A stretch of DNA of 35,332 nt from Acidobacteriaceae bacterium (GTDB lineage Bacteria; Acidobacteriota; Terriglobia; Terriglobales; Acidobacteriaceae): positions 1 through 35,332 of the forward strand of contig DAHUZH010000025.1 of assembly GCA_027306695.1 (NCBI GenBank), given 5' to 3'. Below the pieces are notes generated by a model, which saw only the letters and a program-made list of their open reading frames with translations, searched no databases and was not told the origin of the DNA. Both the position numbers and the translations under genes were made by a program. Position 1 is the first letter of the stretch. Each line of letters begins with the position of its first letter. This document shows, one piece after another, positions 1 through 7,012 of this stretch.

Positions 1-413
1 CCATTGGCAAAGAGCTGATAGCTATCATCCACCTCCGGGGGCGGGAGCAACGCCAGCGGACCCTGCGCCCCGGTGATGCGTATTCTCATGCGATACCAGG
101 CATAGCCCGCATAGCCGGGATGGCCCTTGGCGGTCCATCCGGGAGAAAATCCTGCGGTCCCCATTAGGGGATTGCGGGATTCCGCCTTCGCCCCCAGATC
201 CACCGTCTCCCACGCGGAATCGTCGAAGTTCGGGTCGGCCCAGCGGGGATTGTCGCCGACGTGGAATTTCCACGGCCCATTCAACGCGACCACTGACTCG
301 CCGAGCTTGACTTGCGTGGCGGCCGTTGTTGGCGCGGCAGCGGGAGCGCCTTGCGCGGTGGCGCACAGAGCGAGGAGAGGCAATAGCAAGAGAGAGAACC
401 AGCGGCGTCGCAT
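1..413 (-). CDS. N-terminal part of a membrane PP2C/SpoIIE-type sensor phosphatase (partial)
   Basis: The minus strand from the ATG at 413 reads without a stop to the window edge (137 codons). It starts MRRRWFSLLLLPLLALCATA, a clear signal peptide, followed by a galactose-binding-like region with VALNGPWKFHVGDNP, GWTAKGHPGYAGYAWYRMRI and a DDSYQLFANG segment. The 706-aa phosphatase at 1024-3144 has the same words in the same order (VALNGPWKFHTGDSP, GWTAMGHPKYAGYAWYRIRL, DDGYQVFCNG), so the two are paralogues. By analogy the missing part should hold 7TM helices and a cytoplasmic SpoIIE phosphatase domain; that part is inference. A longer frame starting at 432 covers the same DNA but is a shadow: its translation matches nothing, while this frame aligns with the paralogue throughout. 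Confidence 0.85.
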   Translation of the reverse strand, partial: MRRRWFSLLLLPLLALCATAQGAPAAAPTTAATQVKLGESVVALNGPWKFHVGDNPRWADPNFDDSAWETVDLGAKAESRNPLMGTAGFSPGWTAKGHPGYAGYAWYRMRIRITGAQGPLALLPPPEVDDSYQLFAN

Positions 414-450
414 AGGGTAGCGCGTCTTCCATTCATCACACAAATTCGTT

Positions 451-560
451 GTCCCGGTCACGGGTCGTTCGCTGCGACGAGCGAACGAAGGACCTTATGG
501 TTCGCCTGAAAACGCAAGGTCTTTCGCTCGGCTCAGTACGACAGCATTCTGCCCCGGGAC
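451..560. repeat. Nested imperfect palindrome (dispersed-repeat-like)
   Basis: GTCCCGG at 451-457 pairs with CCGGGAC at 554-560. Inside it GAGCGAA/GACCTT (479-496) pairs with AAGGTC/TTCGCTC (516-529). The inner arm resembles the 'TTCGCTC..CTCAG..GACA' palindromic elements scattered through acidobacterial genomes. It sits between the start of the partial phosphatase gene and the end of the small secreted protein gene. No coding sequence is seen in 414-585. Confidence 0.5.
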
Positions 561-585
561 GGGAGGTCAACAGGGCCAGAAATAC

Positions 586-882
586 CTAGTGCGGTTGGGC
601 CATGGATGGTGCGGTTGTGCTCGGCTTGGACGAAGGTTTTGCTTTTTTCTTCGACATCATTTTTTTGGGATGTGTCTTTGCCTTTGCTTTCGCTTTCGCC
701 TTTCCACCGGACATAGTGGTGTCTCCGTGGCTTATCGATCCAGTGTCTCCATGGCTTACCGATCCAGTATTTCCCTGGGTCTGGGTTTTAGACTGAGCGG
801 CGGGGGAGTTCTGCTGAGCAAAGGCAATTGGCGCCATACCGAGGGAGCCAGCGATGGTCAAAACTAGAAATATGCGTTGCAT
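586..882 (-). CDS. Small secreted Lys/Ala-rich protein
   Basis: This is a 98-aa protein. It starts with a signal peptide (MQRIFLVLTIAGSLGMAPIAFA, cleavage likely after AFA near residue 22). The mature part is low complexity: two near-identical SHGDTGS/SHGDTT units around residues 43-56, then a basic KAKAKAKAK tract and a KKMMSKKKAK block, ending in Ser/Thr/Pro. The start is supported by AAGGAG about 7 nt upstream of the ATG. No enzymatic domain is visible. The composition suggests an unstructured, positively charged periplasmic or surface protein that binds anionic polymers; that is inference. It sits between two phosphatase paralogues with its own ribosome binding site. Confidence 0.65.
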   Translation of the reverse strand: MQRIFLVLTIAGSLGMAPIAFAQQNSPAAQSKTQTQGNTGSVSHGDTGSISHGDTTMSGGKAKAKAKAKTHPKKMMSKKKAKPSSKPSTTAPSMAQPH

Positions 883-1023
883 TGAGGTTTCTCCTTGAGA
901 TGCTATTGAAGATAGAAACGGCTGCGGGACTGCAAAGCCGCGGCCGGGGCACCGCGGAAGCTACACAATCAGTAAGAACTTACTGGCGGAATTCGTCAAT
1001 GACTATTTCACGCCAGGTGACGA

Positions 1024-3144
1024 TCAGGCGGAGATTTTCACGACCGAGGTTGCCGGGGGTGGGGCGTCCCAGGCAAGGCTGATGACCGTAATGTCGTCTT
1101 CCTGGCCGAATTGCTGCGCCGCCTGCACGATCTCCTCGGAGGACCGGCGAATCAGGATTTTTGTTCGCTCAAAGCCGTACAGTTCGCGGTGCCGGTTGCG
1201 GGCCTCGACTATGCCGTCGGTAAGAAACACCAACCGTCCTTGGGAGGGCAACGTGTACGTGTTCTCTTCATAATCGATATGTGGAACTATGCCGAGCGGC
1301 AGATCGTTCGGTACGGTCAGTTCCGACCCATCGAGGTACGGCGATAAATGGCCGGCGTTGGCCAGCGTGATTTCGCCATTAGAGGTGATCCACGCGCAAA
1401 TACAGGTCGCGAAGCCACCCTCCATGCGCTTATATAGACGGCGATTCATGCCTTGCAGCAGTTCGCCCGGCGACAGATCCTGTTCCGCCAGAGTGCGTAG
1501 CGTGCCGACGATCAGGCTGACCAGCATGGCCGCGCGCAGACCTTTTCCGCTCACATCGCCGAGCACCACCAGCAGGCCGCCTTCTTTAATGGGTAGAATC
1601 TGGAAAAAATCTCCACCCACCTCCGCCGCCGGGCGATAGACGCTTTCCACATGAAAGCCGGGCAGCGTGGCCGGGGCATCCGGCAACAGCGTTTTTTGCA
1701 CCTGCTGCGCCTGGCGAAGTTCATTGTGCATCTGCTGCTGGATGCGCTGGGAATCCTGGAAGCGAAGCAGTAGGAGCAGGATGACCCAGAAGGATATGGC
1801 CAGTTCGATCAGCAGGCGGGTGGAGATTTGCACGCCGAAAGCGAACCAGATCAGGGGAATATGCAGCCAGACGAGTGGCTCTGGATACAAGCCCGCCGTC
1901 AACAGGATGAGTGCCGGGGCGGCAATCCAGCCTTCCCGGCCACGTCGCTGGATGCCGAAGTAGAGAATCACAAGCGGCAGAAGTCCCACCAGCACTTGTG
2001 CGCTGCGGGTGGCGATTTCCCACGGACTGGAGGTGAAAAATGGAAACGTGATCCGGCCAAGAAACACGTATCGCAGATATTGCAGCAGAATCAGCAAAAG
2101 GGTCAGACCGTAGATTGCGCGTCGCAGCCAGCGTATGGGATCCAGTTCAAACCAGGCATACCAGGCCATCAACCATGCCCAGAAAACAACGGACAATAAC
2201 AAGGGCCGAAAGATGAGGTCCCGGTCGTTGACCAGCGTGGTAAGAATTGCGGAGAGCACAAAAACCAGATACACCACATTCAAAAGAGCGGCGCAGCCCA
2301 GCCAAAGGAAGACGCGGTCCTTGCGATCCAGCACGAACAGAGTAAAGGCAGCGAGCGCCGCGAGGAGATAGACAAGAATGGGAATCGAATAAAAATTGTA
2401 GGTGGTCGTCAGCGCCTGCCGTTGTAGCCGGTAATAGGCCGCGACAACAGGGGCCAGCCCGATTTGCGGCGTGCCGTGCAGTCCGCCGGGCTGGGGGTCT
2501 TCCAGCAAATCTGCGGGCTTCATGTAGAAACGAAGCGCCAGAACAATGTCCTGTGCCGCGTGGCTACCGTCTGCCGGGACAGGCAGGCGAAACATCCTGG
2601 GCTGTCCGTAGTATGTTCGAGGCTGCCTGCCGGAAAAATTTCCGAATCCGCCGACCAACTGCCCATTGCAAAACACCTGATAGCCGTCGTCGATATCGAT
2701 GGGCATCAACAGCGCCAATGGCTGATTGCCGCCGCTCACATGCAATCGAATCCTGTACCACGCATAGCCTGCATATTTCGGATGGCCCATGGCGGTCCAG
2801 CCGGGAACATAGCCAGAAATACCAAGTCCGGGATCGACGGAGTTGGCCTCTGGCGTCAAATCCATGGCCTGCCAGTCAACGTCGTTAAACGCCGCCGCCG
2901 TCCACAGCGGAGTGTTTCCGCGCAAGGACAGCGGTGAATCGCCGGTATGGAACTTCCACGGCCCATTTAAGGCGACGGTAGAGGGGCCCAGTGTGATCGG
3001 AACAGCGGACGCAGCGGTAGCAGGCGCATTTTGCGCTGAGATATGCACGGTGAGCAAAGATATAAACAGAATGAAAAATCGCGAGCTTCGCATCAGCGGA
3101 TGTTCCAGCGTAGAAACACTCCACGAATACCAGCGATGCCTCAC
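1024..3144 (-). CDS. 7TM sensor protein with SpoIIE-type PP2C phosphatase domain
   Basis: This 706-aa protein probably dephosphorylates an anti-sigma-factor antagonist in response to an extracellular ligand. Domains in order: signal sequence (about 18-38), galactose-binding-like extracellular domain (about 50-215), seven hydrophobic helices of the 7TMR-DISM type (about 250-460), a short coiled coil (465-485), then a SpoIIE PP2C domain. Metal-binding motifs are present: GGDFF (Asp512), GDVSGKG (Asp530), NAGH (596-599), LTDG (Asp643) and QEDD (683-684). The longest start is GTG at 3144. The ATG at 3093 (residue 18, MRSSRFFILFISLL) gives a cleaner signal peptide, though the paralogue at 1-413 begins with a similar MRRRW, so the start is unsettled. 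The STAS protein gene just upstream (3261-3605) is the obvious substrate candidate. Confidence 0.9.
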   Translation of the reverse strand: MRHRWYSWSVSTLEHPLMRSSRFFILFISLLTVHISAQNAPATAASAVPITLGPSTVALNGPWKFHTGDSPLSLRGNTPLWTAAAFNDVDWQAMDLTPEANSVDPGLGISGYVPGWTAMGHPKYAGYAWYRIRLHVSGGNQPLALLMPIDIDDGYQVFCNGQLVGGFGNFSGRQPRTYYGQPRMFRLPVPADGSHAAQDIVLALRFYMKPADLLEDPQPGGLHGTPQIGLAPVVAAYYRLQRQALTTTYNFYSIPILVYLLAALAAFTLFVLDRKDRVFLWLGCAALLNVVYLVFVLSAILTTLVNDRDLIFRPLLLSVVFWAWLMAWYAWFELDPIRWLRRAIYGLTLLLILLQYLRYVFLGRITFPFFTSSPWEIATRSAQVLVGLLPLVILYFGIQRRGREGWIAAPALILLTAGLYPEPLVWLHIPLIWFAFGVQISTRLLIELAISFWVILLLLLRFQDSQRIQQQMHNELRQAQQVQKTLLPDAPATLPGFHVESVYRPAAEVGGDFFQILPIKEGGLLVVLGDVSGKGLRAAMLVSLIVGTLRTLAEQDLSPGELLQGMNRRLYKRMEGGFATCICAWITSNGEITLANAGHLSPYLDGSELTVPNDLPLGIVPHIDYEENTYTLPSQGRLVFLTDGIVEARNRHRELYGFERTKILIRRSSEEIVQAAQQFGQEDDITVISLAWDAPPPATSVVKISA

Positions 3145-3260
3145 CTTAGCAACAAAAAATTGCGGTGGATTTCAAGGAACTGTTCTTCAGAGCCGCGAAG
3201 GTAGTGTGAAAGGCTTCCCATCATAAAGGCAGGTGGCGACATACGGCGGAAGAATTACAC

Positions 3261-3605
3261 TCACAAACTGGTTTCAGCCTCTCCAATGGTAGGAAAGCTT
3301 AGTAGAACTTCGTGGACTTTGGTCACTGTGAAAAGGGCCATAATGCGCTGATTTACCCCAGTAAGCAACAGCTTTCGACCGTTATTCTCCGCAGATACGT
3401 AGTAATTCATAATCAGTCCCAATCCGGCAGAGTCCATGTAGGGGCTGTCGCTCAAATCCAGAATCATTACCTGCGGTTTCATGGGTCGGAACTCTTCCTG
3501 GAACGAGAACAGGTTCGATAGCGTCAAGGGACCGATGAGTCTCAAGATCGTTGTCCCTTCGCGCTGACCGGCCGTCGAGATATAAGTCAGTGGTTCGTCG
3601 CGCAT
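3261..3605 (-). CDS. STAS-domain anti-sigma-factor antagonist
   Basis: This is a 114-aa single STAS domain protein of the SpoIIAA/RsbV class. Such proteins sequester an anti-sigma kinase when unphosphorylated. The signature helix is present: LDLSDSPYMDSAGLGLI, with the phosphorylatable Ser in DSAG. The frame opens earlier with a TTG at 3623, but there is no Shine-Dalgarno there. The ATG at 3605 (MRDEPLTYIS) fits the family length better, so I chose it. It lies upstream of, and in the same orientation as, the SpoIIE phosphatase gene (about 115-165 nt gap depending on start), which suggests a partner-switching pair. No cognate kinase or sigma factor is in the window. Confidence 0.88.
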   Translation of the reverse strand: MRDEPLTYISTAGQREGTTILRLIGPLTLSNLFSFQEEFRPMKPQVMILDLSDSPYMDSAGLGLIMNYYVSAENNGRKLLLTGVNQRIMALFTVTKVHEVLLSFPTIGEAETSL

Positions 3606-3730
3606 GCCTGACAGTGTATGCAAAGGAGATCAATGCAAGGTTACAGAGATGTGAATGTAGCAGAGCGCATGGCGTTTTCTTTGTTGCTCCAGATGAGGTT
3701 GATTGTAGTGTGGAAGTGGTTGAAAAACCG

Positions 3731-3775
3731 TGGTGGGCGCTGCAGGATTTGAACCTGCGACTTCCACCGTGTGAA
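3731..3775 (-). pseudogene. 3' half of tRNA-Val(CAC): attachment-site remnant
   Basis: Read on the minus strand, this is the 3' part of a tRNA: loop TTCACAC with anticodon CAC, the 3' side of the anticodon stem (GGTGG), variable loop, a perfect T stem (GCAGG/CCTGC) with TTCAAAT loop, AGCGCCC acceptor strand, discriminator A and encoded CCA. The 5' half is missing: immediately before the loop the sequence reads ACAGA instead of CCACC. Truncation exactly at the anticodon loop is what tyrosine recombinases leave at the far end of an island integrated in a tRNA gene. Confidence 0.8.
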
Positions 3776-3951
3776 TCTGTTAACTATAAGCAATACAGAT
3801 ACTTACAAGACATTGGCCGCCGCATAAGCCCTTGTAAGCTGTGTAAGATTCCGAGTTCTGTGCCCATCTTGTGCCCCTTTTGGTATGCGAGTCGCTCAGG
3901 TTACGATTCAGCGGCAAAGGCGTGAAATTTATCGCCGTGAAAGCCTCGCCC
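3776..3951. other. Non-coding end of a former integrated element
   Basis: No credible gene is seen. The stretch carries an inverted pair CTTACAAG (3802-3809) / CTTGTAAG (3831-3838) and a further GTGTAAG nearby. These are plausible arm-type binding sites of the lost integrase, next to the truncated tRNA-Val. It ends at the left inverted repeat of the IS3 element. Confidence 0.35.
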
Positions 3952-3984
3952 TGGCCTGTCCGGAAATTTGTAGCAGTGAGATTG

Positions 3985-4917
3985 TTAGTGTAGCGCAGCG
4001 GGAGAGGGAGTTATCTGCCCGTCGCAGTAGTAGGCGGAGAGGGAAAGTGGAAAGCAAAGTTCGCTTTCCACTTTCCCACTCCGCTGGGAAGCTTCGGTCA
4101 GCCATGCTACTGGCACTGGCGGCTTGTAGCCCAGCGAAGAGTGTGGCCGTTCTGTATTGAAGTAGACACGCCAGCGTTCCGTCAACACCCGCGCCTCCTT
4201 CAGGGAATGGAAGATTTCTCCGTTCAGGAATTCATCGCGCATTTTGGAGTTGAAGCTTTCGCAATAGCCGTTCTCCCAGGGAGAGCCGGGTTCGATGTAC
4301 AGAGTCTCGGCTCCAGTTTTTGCCAGCCACTTGCGCGGTTCCCTGGCAACGAACTCGGGGCCGTTATCAGATCGAATCTGTTCCGGAATGCCGTGCTCGA
4401 TCATGGCGTCGGCCAGCACGTCGATACCCTGGTTGCTGTTGATCCGGCGCCCGACATGGATCGTCAGGCACTCCCGCGTGTACTCGTCGATCGGGTTCAG
4501 AAAACGTACCGTTCTTCCATCGTGAGTGAATGCGCTCATGAAATCGTACGACCGGACGCGATTCGGCCGCTGCGGCCGCAGGCGAACCCACGAGCCGTCG
4601 TTGAGCCACAAACGGCCGCGCGGCTTCTGCTTCTGCGGAACCTTCAGTCCTTCGCGGCGCCAGATCCGCTCCACGCGATCCTTGCCGGCGCTCCAGCCCG
4701 CTTCCTGCAGCTTGATGATGATGCGTCGCTATCCATACCGGCCATATTGACTGGCCAGTGCGACGATGGCCCGGGTCAGCCCGTCTTCGTCGTTCCGCGG
4801 TGTCGGCCGGTAGCGCTGCGTGCCGCGTGGCTGATGAACCAGTTGGCACGCATGACGCTCACTCGCCCCTTGTTGCCTTGCATGTTCCACAGCAGTACGG
4901 CGCCGCTCCGGGCTGAG
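3985..4917 (-). pseudogene. IS3 OrfB transposase with internal stop
   Basis: The reading frame in -1 phase to orfA encodes the IS407-type OrfB: SERHACQLVHQPRGTQRY, then RPTPRNDEDGLTRAIVALAS, then QYGRYG. There a TAG at 4729-4731 replaces the Tyr codon expected in 'YGRYGYRRI'. After the stop the frame continues RRIIIKLQEAGWSAGKDRVE and through the rve catalytic domain: the first Asp in SYDFMSAFTHDGR, DNGPEF for the second Asp, and ENGYCESFNSKMRDEF with the Glu. All three DDE residues appear to be there, so a single nonsense change is the main lesion. The C-terminus runs a little past the usual PVAW end into the palindrome at 4041-4077. Confidence 0.85.
4041..4077. repeat. Perfect 15-bp stem-loop at the 3' end of the IS transposase
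   Basis: GGGAAAGTGGAAAGC (4041-4055) is the exact reverse complement of 4063-4077, with the 7-nt loop AAAGTTC. It lies in the last codons of orfB. It could be a transcription attenuator of the element; there is no T-run directly after it on the minus strand, so terminator function is not proven. Confidence 0.6.
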
Positions 4918-5195
4918 AAGTTTCCCCGCGCGATGTCCTGAAGAATCTGCTTGTCCAGGCTCAGCTCAGCCACCAGGCGCTTCAGCTTCCCGTTTTCCCG
5001 CTCCAGTTCCTTCAGCCGTTTAGCCTGGTCTACCTTCAGACCGCCGTACTCCTTGCGCCAGCGATAGTAGGTCTGCTCGGTGATCCCGCCTTCGCGGCTT
5101 GCCAACGGATGCGTTTTGCCGTTCGCTACCGCCACTTCCACCTGCCGCAGGATGTTCACTATCCGCTCAGGCGTGTGCTTCCTTGCCTTGCCCAT
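4776..5195 (-). CDS. IS3-family OrfA transposase
   Basis: This 139-aa protein begins MGKARKHTPERIVNILRQVE, the HTH_8/IS3 OrfA type. It has a helix-turn-helix around ITEQTYYRWRKEYGG (residues about 38-52) and a leucine-zipper-like ELERENGKLKRLVAELSLDK (about 63-82) used for multimerisation. The conserved family end is near 'LQDIARGNF' (residue about 94); the following 45 residues read out of phase because OrfB normally takes over there by -1 frameshifting. OrfA itself looks intact, but the OrfAB transposase cannot be made because of the stop in orfB. Confidence 0.85.
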   Translation of the reverse strand: MGKARKHTPERIVNILRQVEVAVANGKTHPLASREGGITEQTYYRWRKEYGGLKVDQAKRLKELERENGKLKRLVAELSLDKQILQDIARGNFSARSGAVLLWNMQGNKGRVSVMRANWFISHAARSATGRHRGTTKTG

Positions 5196-5262
5196 TCCAT
5201 GCTCCTTCCATACCAGTTCGTCTCACTCCCACTGGTTCAGAATTTGCCGGGCAGGCCAATAT

Positions 5263-5373
5263 CCGAGAACGTTGCTTGAACTGGAGAGGCGGCCTCTAAG
5301 CGAAGAGGCTTGCGCGGAATATCTGGCGTCTTTGCGCTGGCCTTGTGGCTGGAGTTGCCCGCGCCGCAAGGCG
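5263..5373 (+). pseudogene. Fragment of an IS1595-like transposase zinc-ribbon domain
   Basis: The plus frame reads RTLLELERRPLSEEACAEYL followed by ASLRWPCGWSCPRRKA. This resembles the N-terminal zinc-ribbon of IS1595/ISXO2-type transposases ('EEACREYLFRLRWPEGFVCPRC'). It starts next to the IS3 right end and the similarity stops at about 5373, so only about 35 residues remain. The recognition rests on a short motif and is moderate. Confidence 0.45.
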
Positions 5374-5443
5374 GTTCGTCAACCCGGGTACCATCTCCGA
5401 ATACATAGTGCCCGAGTTCATGAGCGCACAAAAATCAGTCATT
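5371..5443 (-). pseudogene. Fragment of an ImmA/IrrE-type metallopeptidase
   Basis: The minus strand encodes AHELGHYVFGDGTRVDE, a good match to the HExxH zinc-binding helix of ImmA/IrrE proteins ('RFTLAHELGHYV...DE'). The frame is closed just upstream by TGA where an Arg codon is normal, and downstream it runs into the IS1595-like fragment. Only the active-site helix survives. It belongs to the decayed mobile DNA left of the tRNA-Pro repeat. Confidence 0.5.
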
Positions 5444-5618
5444 GCACTGTCTGCGAATATTCATCTGAACCTACACGCGGAAATCCAGTTGGTGCATCCG
5501 TTGGATTTGCGAGGAGGCGGTGACGGTCACAATTTCGACTACAGCGATGTAGCGAAAAATAGCAGATGCGCGGCCAGAAACAGCAACATCTTTTTTTATT
5601 TATCGATAGGTTATTCAA

Positions 5619-5667
5619 TGGTCGGGGCGGAGGGATTCGAACCCCCGACCCTCTGCTCCCAAAGCAG
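5619..5667 (-). repeat. attachment site: 49-bp copy of the tRNA-Pro 3' half
   Basis: This 49-bp segment is identical to 22133-22181, the 3' part of the intact tRNA-Pro(TGG) gene from the anticodon stem to CCA. The match stops at 5668. It is the tRNA-distal end of the island. The approximately 95 bp left of it (5522-5618) also resemble the approximately 95 bp left of the right copy (GCAGATGCG and GTAGCG words in the same order), which points to a second, related element once inserted at the same site. Confidence 0.9.
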
Positions 5668-5982
5668 GTCAGAGCATTTATGGAAGTCTGTTGAAATCTG
5701 GAGAAAATAACTGGTTTGGATTGAAAGAGTTACAGCCTGCCGTCTGCCCCCTGTTGATCCTTATGGCTTCAGGATGCTTTGACCGCTACAAAATCGACTA
5801 CAGCCTGATCGCACGACTTAATGCCATGGTGGGCTGACCCAGGATTGTCCTTTTCAGCTCCACACTTTCAGGGGCATAGACGCTCGAAGATACGAGTACC
5901 CATCAAGCCGCTCAACAACGGCCGTCGGCAAATTCTCGTGATCTCCAGCGCCAGGGAGCAACCTGAAGATAACGTCTAGGAG
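5668..5982. other. Non-coding island end
   Basis: No gene is recognised. The stretch contains one copy of the CCGCTACAAAATCGACTACA repeat (5775-5802). Short unstopped runs on the minus strand (for example LPTAVVERLDGYSYLRASMP) may be decayed coding sequence, but I could not assign a family. Confidence 0.3.
5775..5802 (+). repeat. Island dispersed repeat, copy 1 (28 bp)
   Basis: This 28-bp unit beginning TGCTTTGA and ending CCGCTACAAAATCGACTACA is identical at 6314-6341. The sequence just upstream (TGGCTTCAGG versus TGGTTCCCGG) is also related. Shorter or diverged copies lie at 7471-7489 and 22041-22060. Confidence 0.85.
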
Positions 5983-6147
5983 TCAGTGTTTAGTAGCTTC
6001 CTTCAAGCTGTATTCAACTCTCGCACGACATTCGGAGCAAGGCGGAAATTCTTTGCCTTTCACCATCGTAATTTCCTTCGGGTGTTTGATGTGATTGACC
6101 ACTCTGTAGATCCCGGACGTTTGGCACACTTCACTAGTCGATGGCAT
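5983..6147 (-). CDS. Small Cys-pair (zinc-ribbon-like) protein
   Basis: This is a 54-aa protein. The start is MPSTSEVCQTSGIYRVVNHI, then HPKEITMVKGKEFPPCSECR and an RVEYSLKEATKH end. The ATG at 6147 has a strong GGAGG 9 nt upstream. The pattern 'SGIYRV.H..H..E.T...G..FP.C..C...V.....' is one I recall from short conserved bacterial proteins of unknown function. The CxxC pair (Cys37, Cys40) suggests metal binding, possibly with His residues 19 and 22. It lies inside the island, opposite in direction to the toxin-antitoxin pair. Confidence 0.7.
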   Translation of the reverse strand: MPSTSEVCQTSGIYRVVNHIKHPKEITMVKGKEFPPCSECRARVEYSLKEATKH

Positions 6148-6313
6148 CTAAAAATTCCTCCCGTGCAGATTTGCACCGAAGATACAGTTTTGAAATGTCT
6201 CGTGTCAAGTGCCGTTTCCCACAGGTGTCGTTTCCGGCGGGCTGGCTGATGTGGAAAGTTCCTGGAAGGATTGTCGCTCAGCCAGATCTCTAATGATTCT
6301 TGTGGTTCCCGGG

Positions 6314-6341
6314 TGCTTTGACCGCTACAAAATCGACTACA
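6314..6341 (+). repeat. Island dispersed repeat, copy 2 (28 bp)
   Basis: Identical over 28 bp to 5775-5802, 539 bp away, in the same orientation, directly upstream of the DUF433 gene. The rest of 6148-6389 shows no gene. A TAGAAT near 6379 could be the -10 of the toxin-antitoxin operon, but no convincing -35 was seen. Confidence 0.85.
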
Positions 6342-6389
6342 TCGAGAGAATCAGAAATAATTCATCCCTGTTTGGGGTAGAATTATTCC

Positions 6390-7001
6390 ATGAAGGAAAA
6401 TTCCTACACTCCGGCTCAGGCATCGGCGGTATCCGGACTACCTCTGAAGGCCGTTCAAAAATTGATAGAGGTCCGCCTAATCAGCCCTTCCAAGAAGCGT
6501 AAGGGTAGCGAAATTCAGCGTCTTCTGTCATCTGAGCAAGTTGTTTATCTCCGGCTGGAAGCTGGGGGTGTGCGGCTTTTGCCACTGGCCGCACGGCGCG
6601 AAGTAGCACGGACCGTTATCTCCGATCCTGAAATCAACACCATCGTTCTTGAGGGCGGATCAGCTCTGGTGGTTGAGGTCAAGAAAGCCCGCCGAGATGT
6701 CGAACAGGAATTGAAGAGGCTGCGTAAGGTGCAGGCTATGGTCGTTTCCGATCCGGAGATTATGCGCGGTATGCCTGTTTTCAAGGGCACACGCATTCCT
6801 GTCGAACTCGTGGCAGAAATGACTGCTCAAGGGGCGACGGTCGAAGAAATTCTGGCGGGATATCCAGCCCTCAACCGTGAACAGGTGGAACTCGCTCCGC
6901 TCTACGTGATGGCGTTTCCTCGCCGTGGTCGCCCGGCACATCGGCCTTGGGCCAAGAAGAAGCCGGTTCGGGTCACTCGTCAGCGCCGCGCGGTGGCCTG
7001 A
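6390..7001 (+). CDS. DUF433 antitoxin-like DNA-binding protein
   Basis: This 203-aa protein has a MerR-like N-terminal helix-turn-helix region (YTPAQASAVSGLPLKAVQKL, about 6-25) and a C-terminal DUF433 domain (about 117-175: SDPEIMRGMPVFKGTRIPVE, then LVAEMTAQGATVEEILAGYP). DUF433 proteins are antitoxins of the VapB-like class that pair with DUF5615 PIN-like toxins, which is what follows 11 nt downstream. The tail after residue 178 is strongly basic (RRGRPAHRPWAKKKPVRVTR) and could bind nucleic acid. The operon is probably autoregulated through this protein. The ATG lacks a good ribosome binding site, but the MKENSYTPAQA start fits the domain. Confidence 0.85.
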   Translation: MKENSYTPAQASAVSGLPLKAVQKLIEVRLISPSKKRKGSEIQRLLSSEQVVYLRLEAGGVRLLPLAARREVARTVISDPEINTIVLEGGSALVVEVKKARRDVEQELKRLRKVQAMVVSDPEIMRGMPVFKGTRIPVELVAEMTAQGATVEEILAGYPALNREQVELAPLYVMAFPRRGRPAHRPWAKKKPVRVTRQRRAVA

Positions 7002-7012
7002 GCCTGACTCCA

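Larger units (their letters stand above)
3952..5258 (-). mobile_element. IS3-family insertion sequence (IS407-like), inactivated
   Basis: The element is about 1.3 kb and bounded by imperfect terminal inverted repeats that begin TG and end CA. The left end is TGGCCTGTCCGG-AAATTTG from 3952. The right end, read on the minus strand from 5258, is TGGCCTGCCCGGCAAATTC. Inside are orfA (4776-5195) and orfB in the -1 frame (3985-4917), the classic IS3 arrangement. I see no matching target duplication (left flank CGCCC, right flank ATATCC), so one flank may have been rearranged after insertion. Confidence 0.85.

Noticed and set aside
25-432. 135-aa minus-strand open frame at the left edge
   Set aside because: Arg/Gly-rich, matches nothing; the neighbouring frame (413 to the edge) aligns word for word with the phosphatase paralogue.
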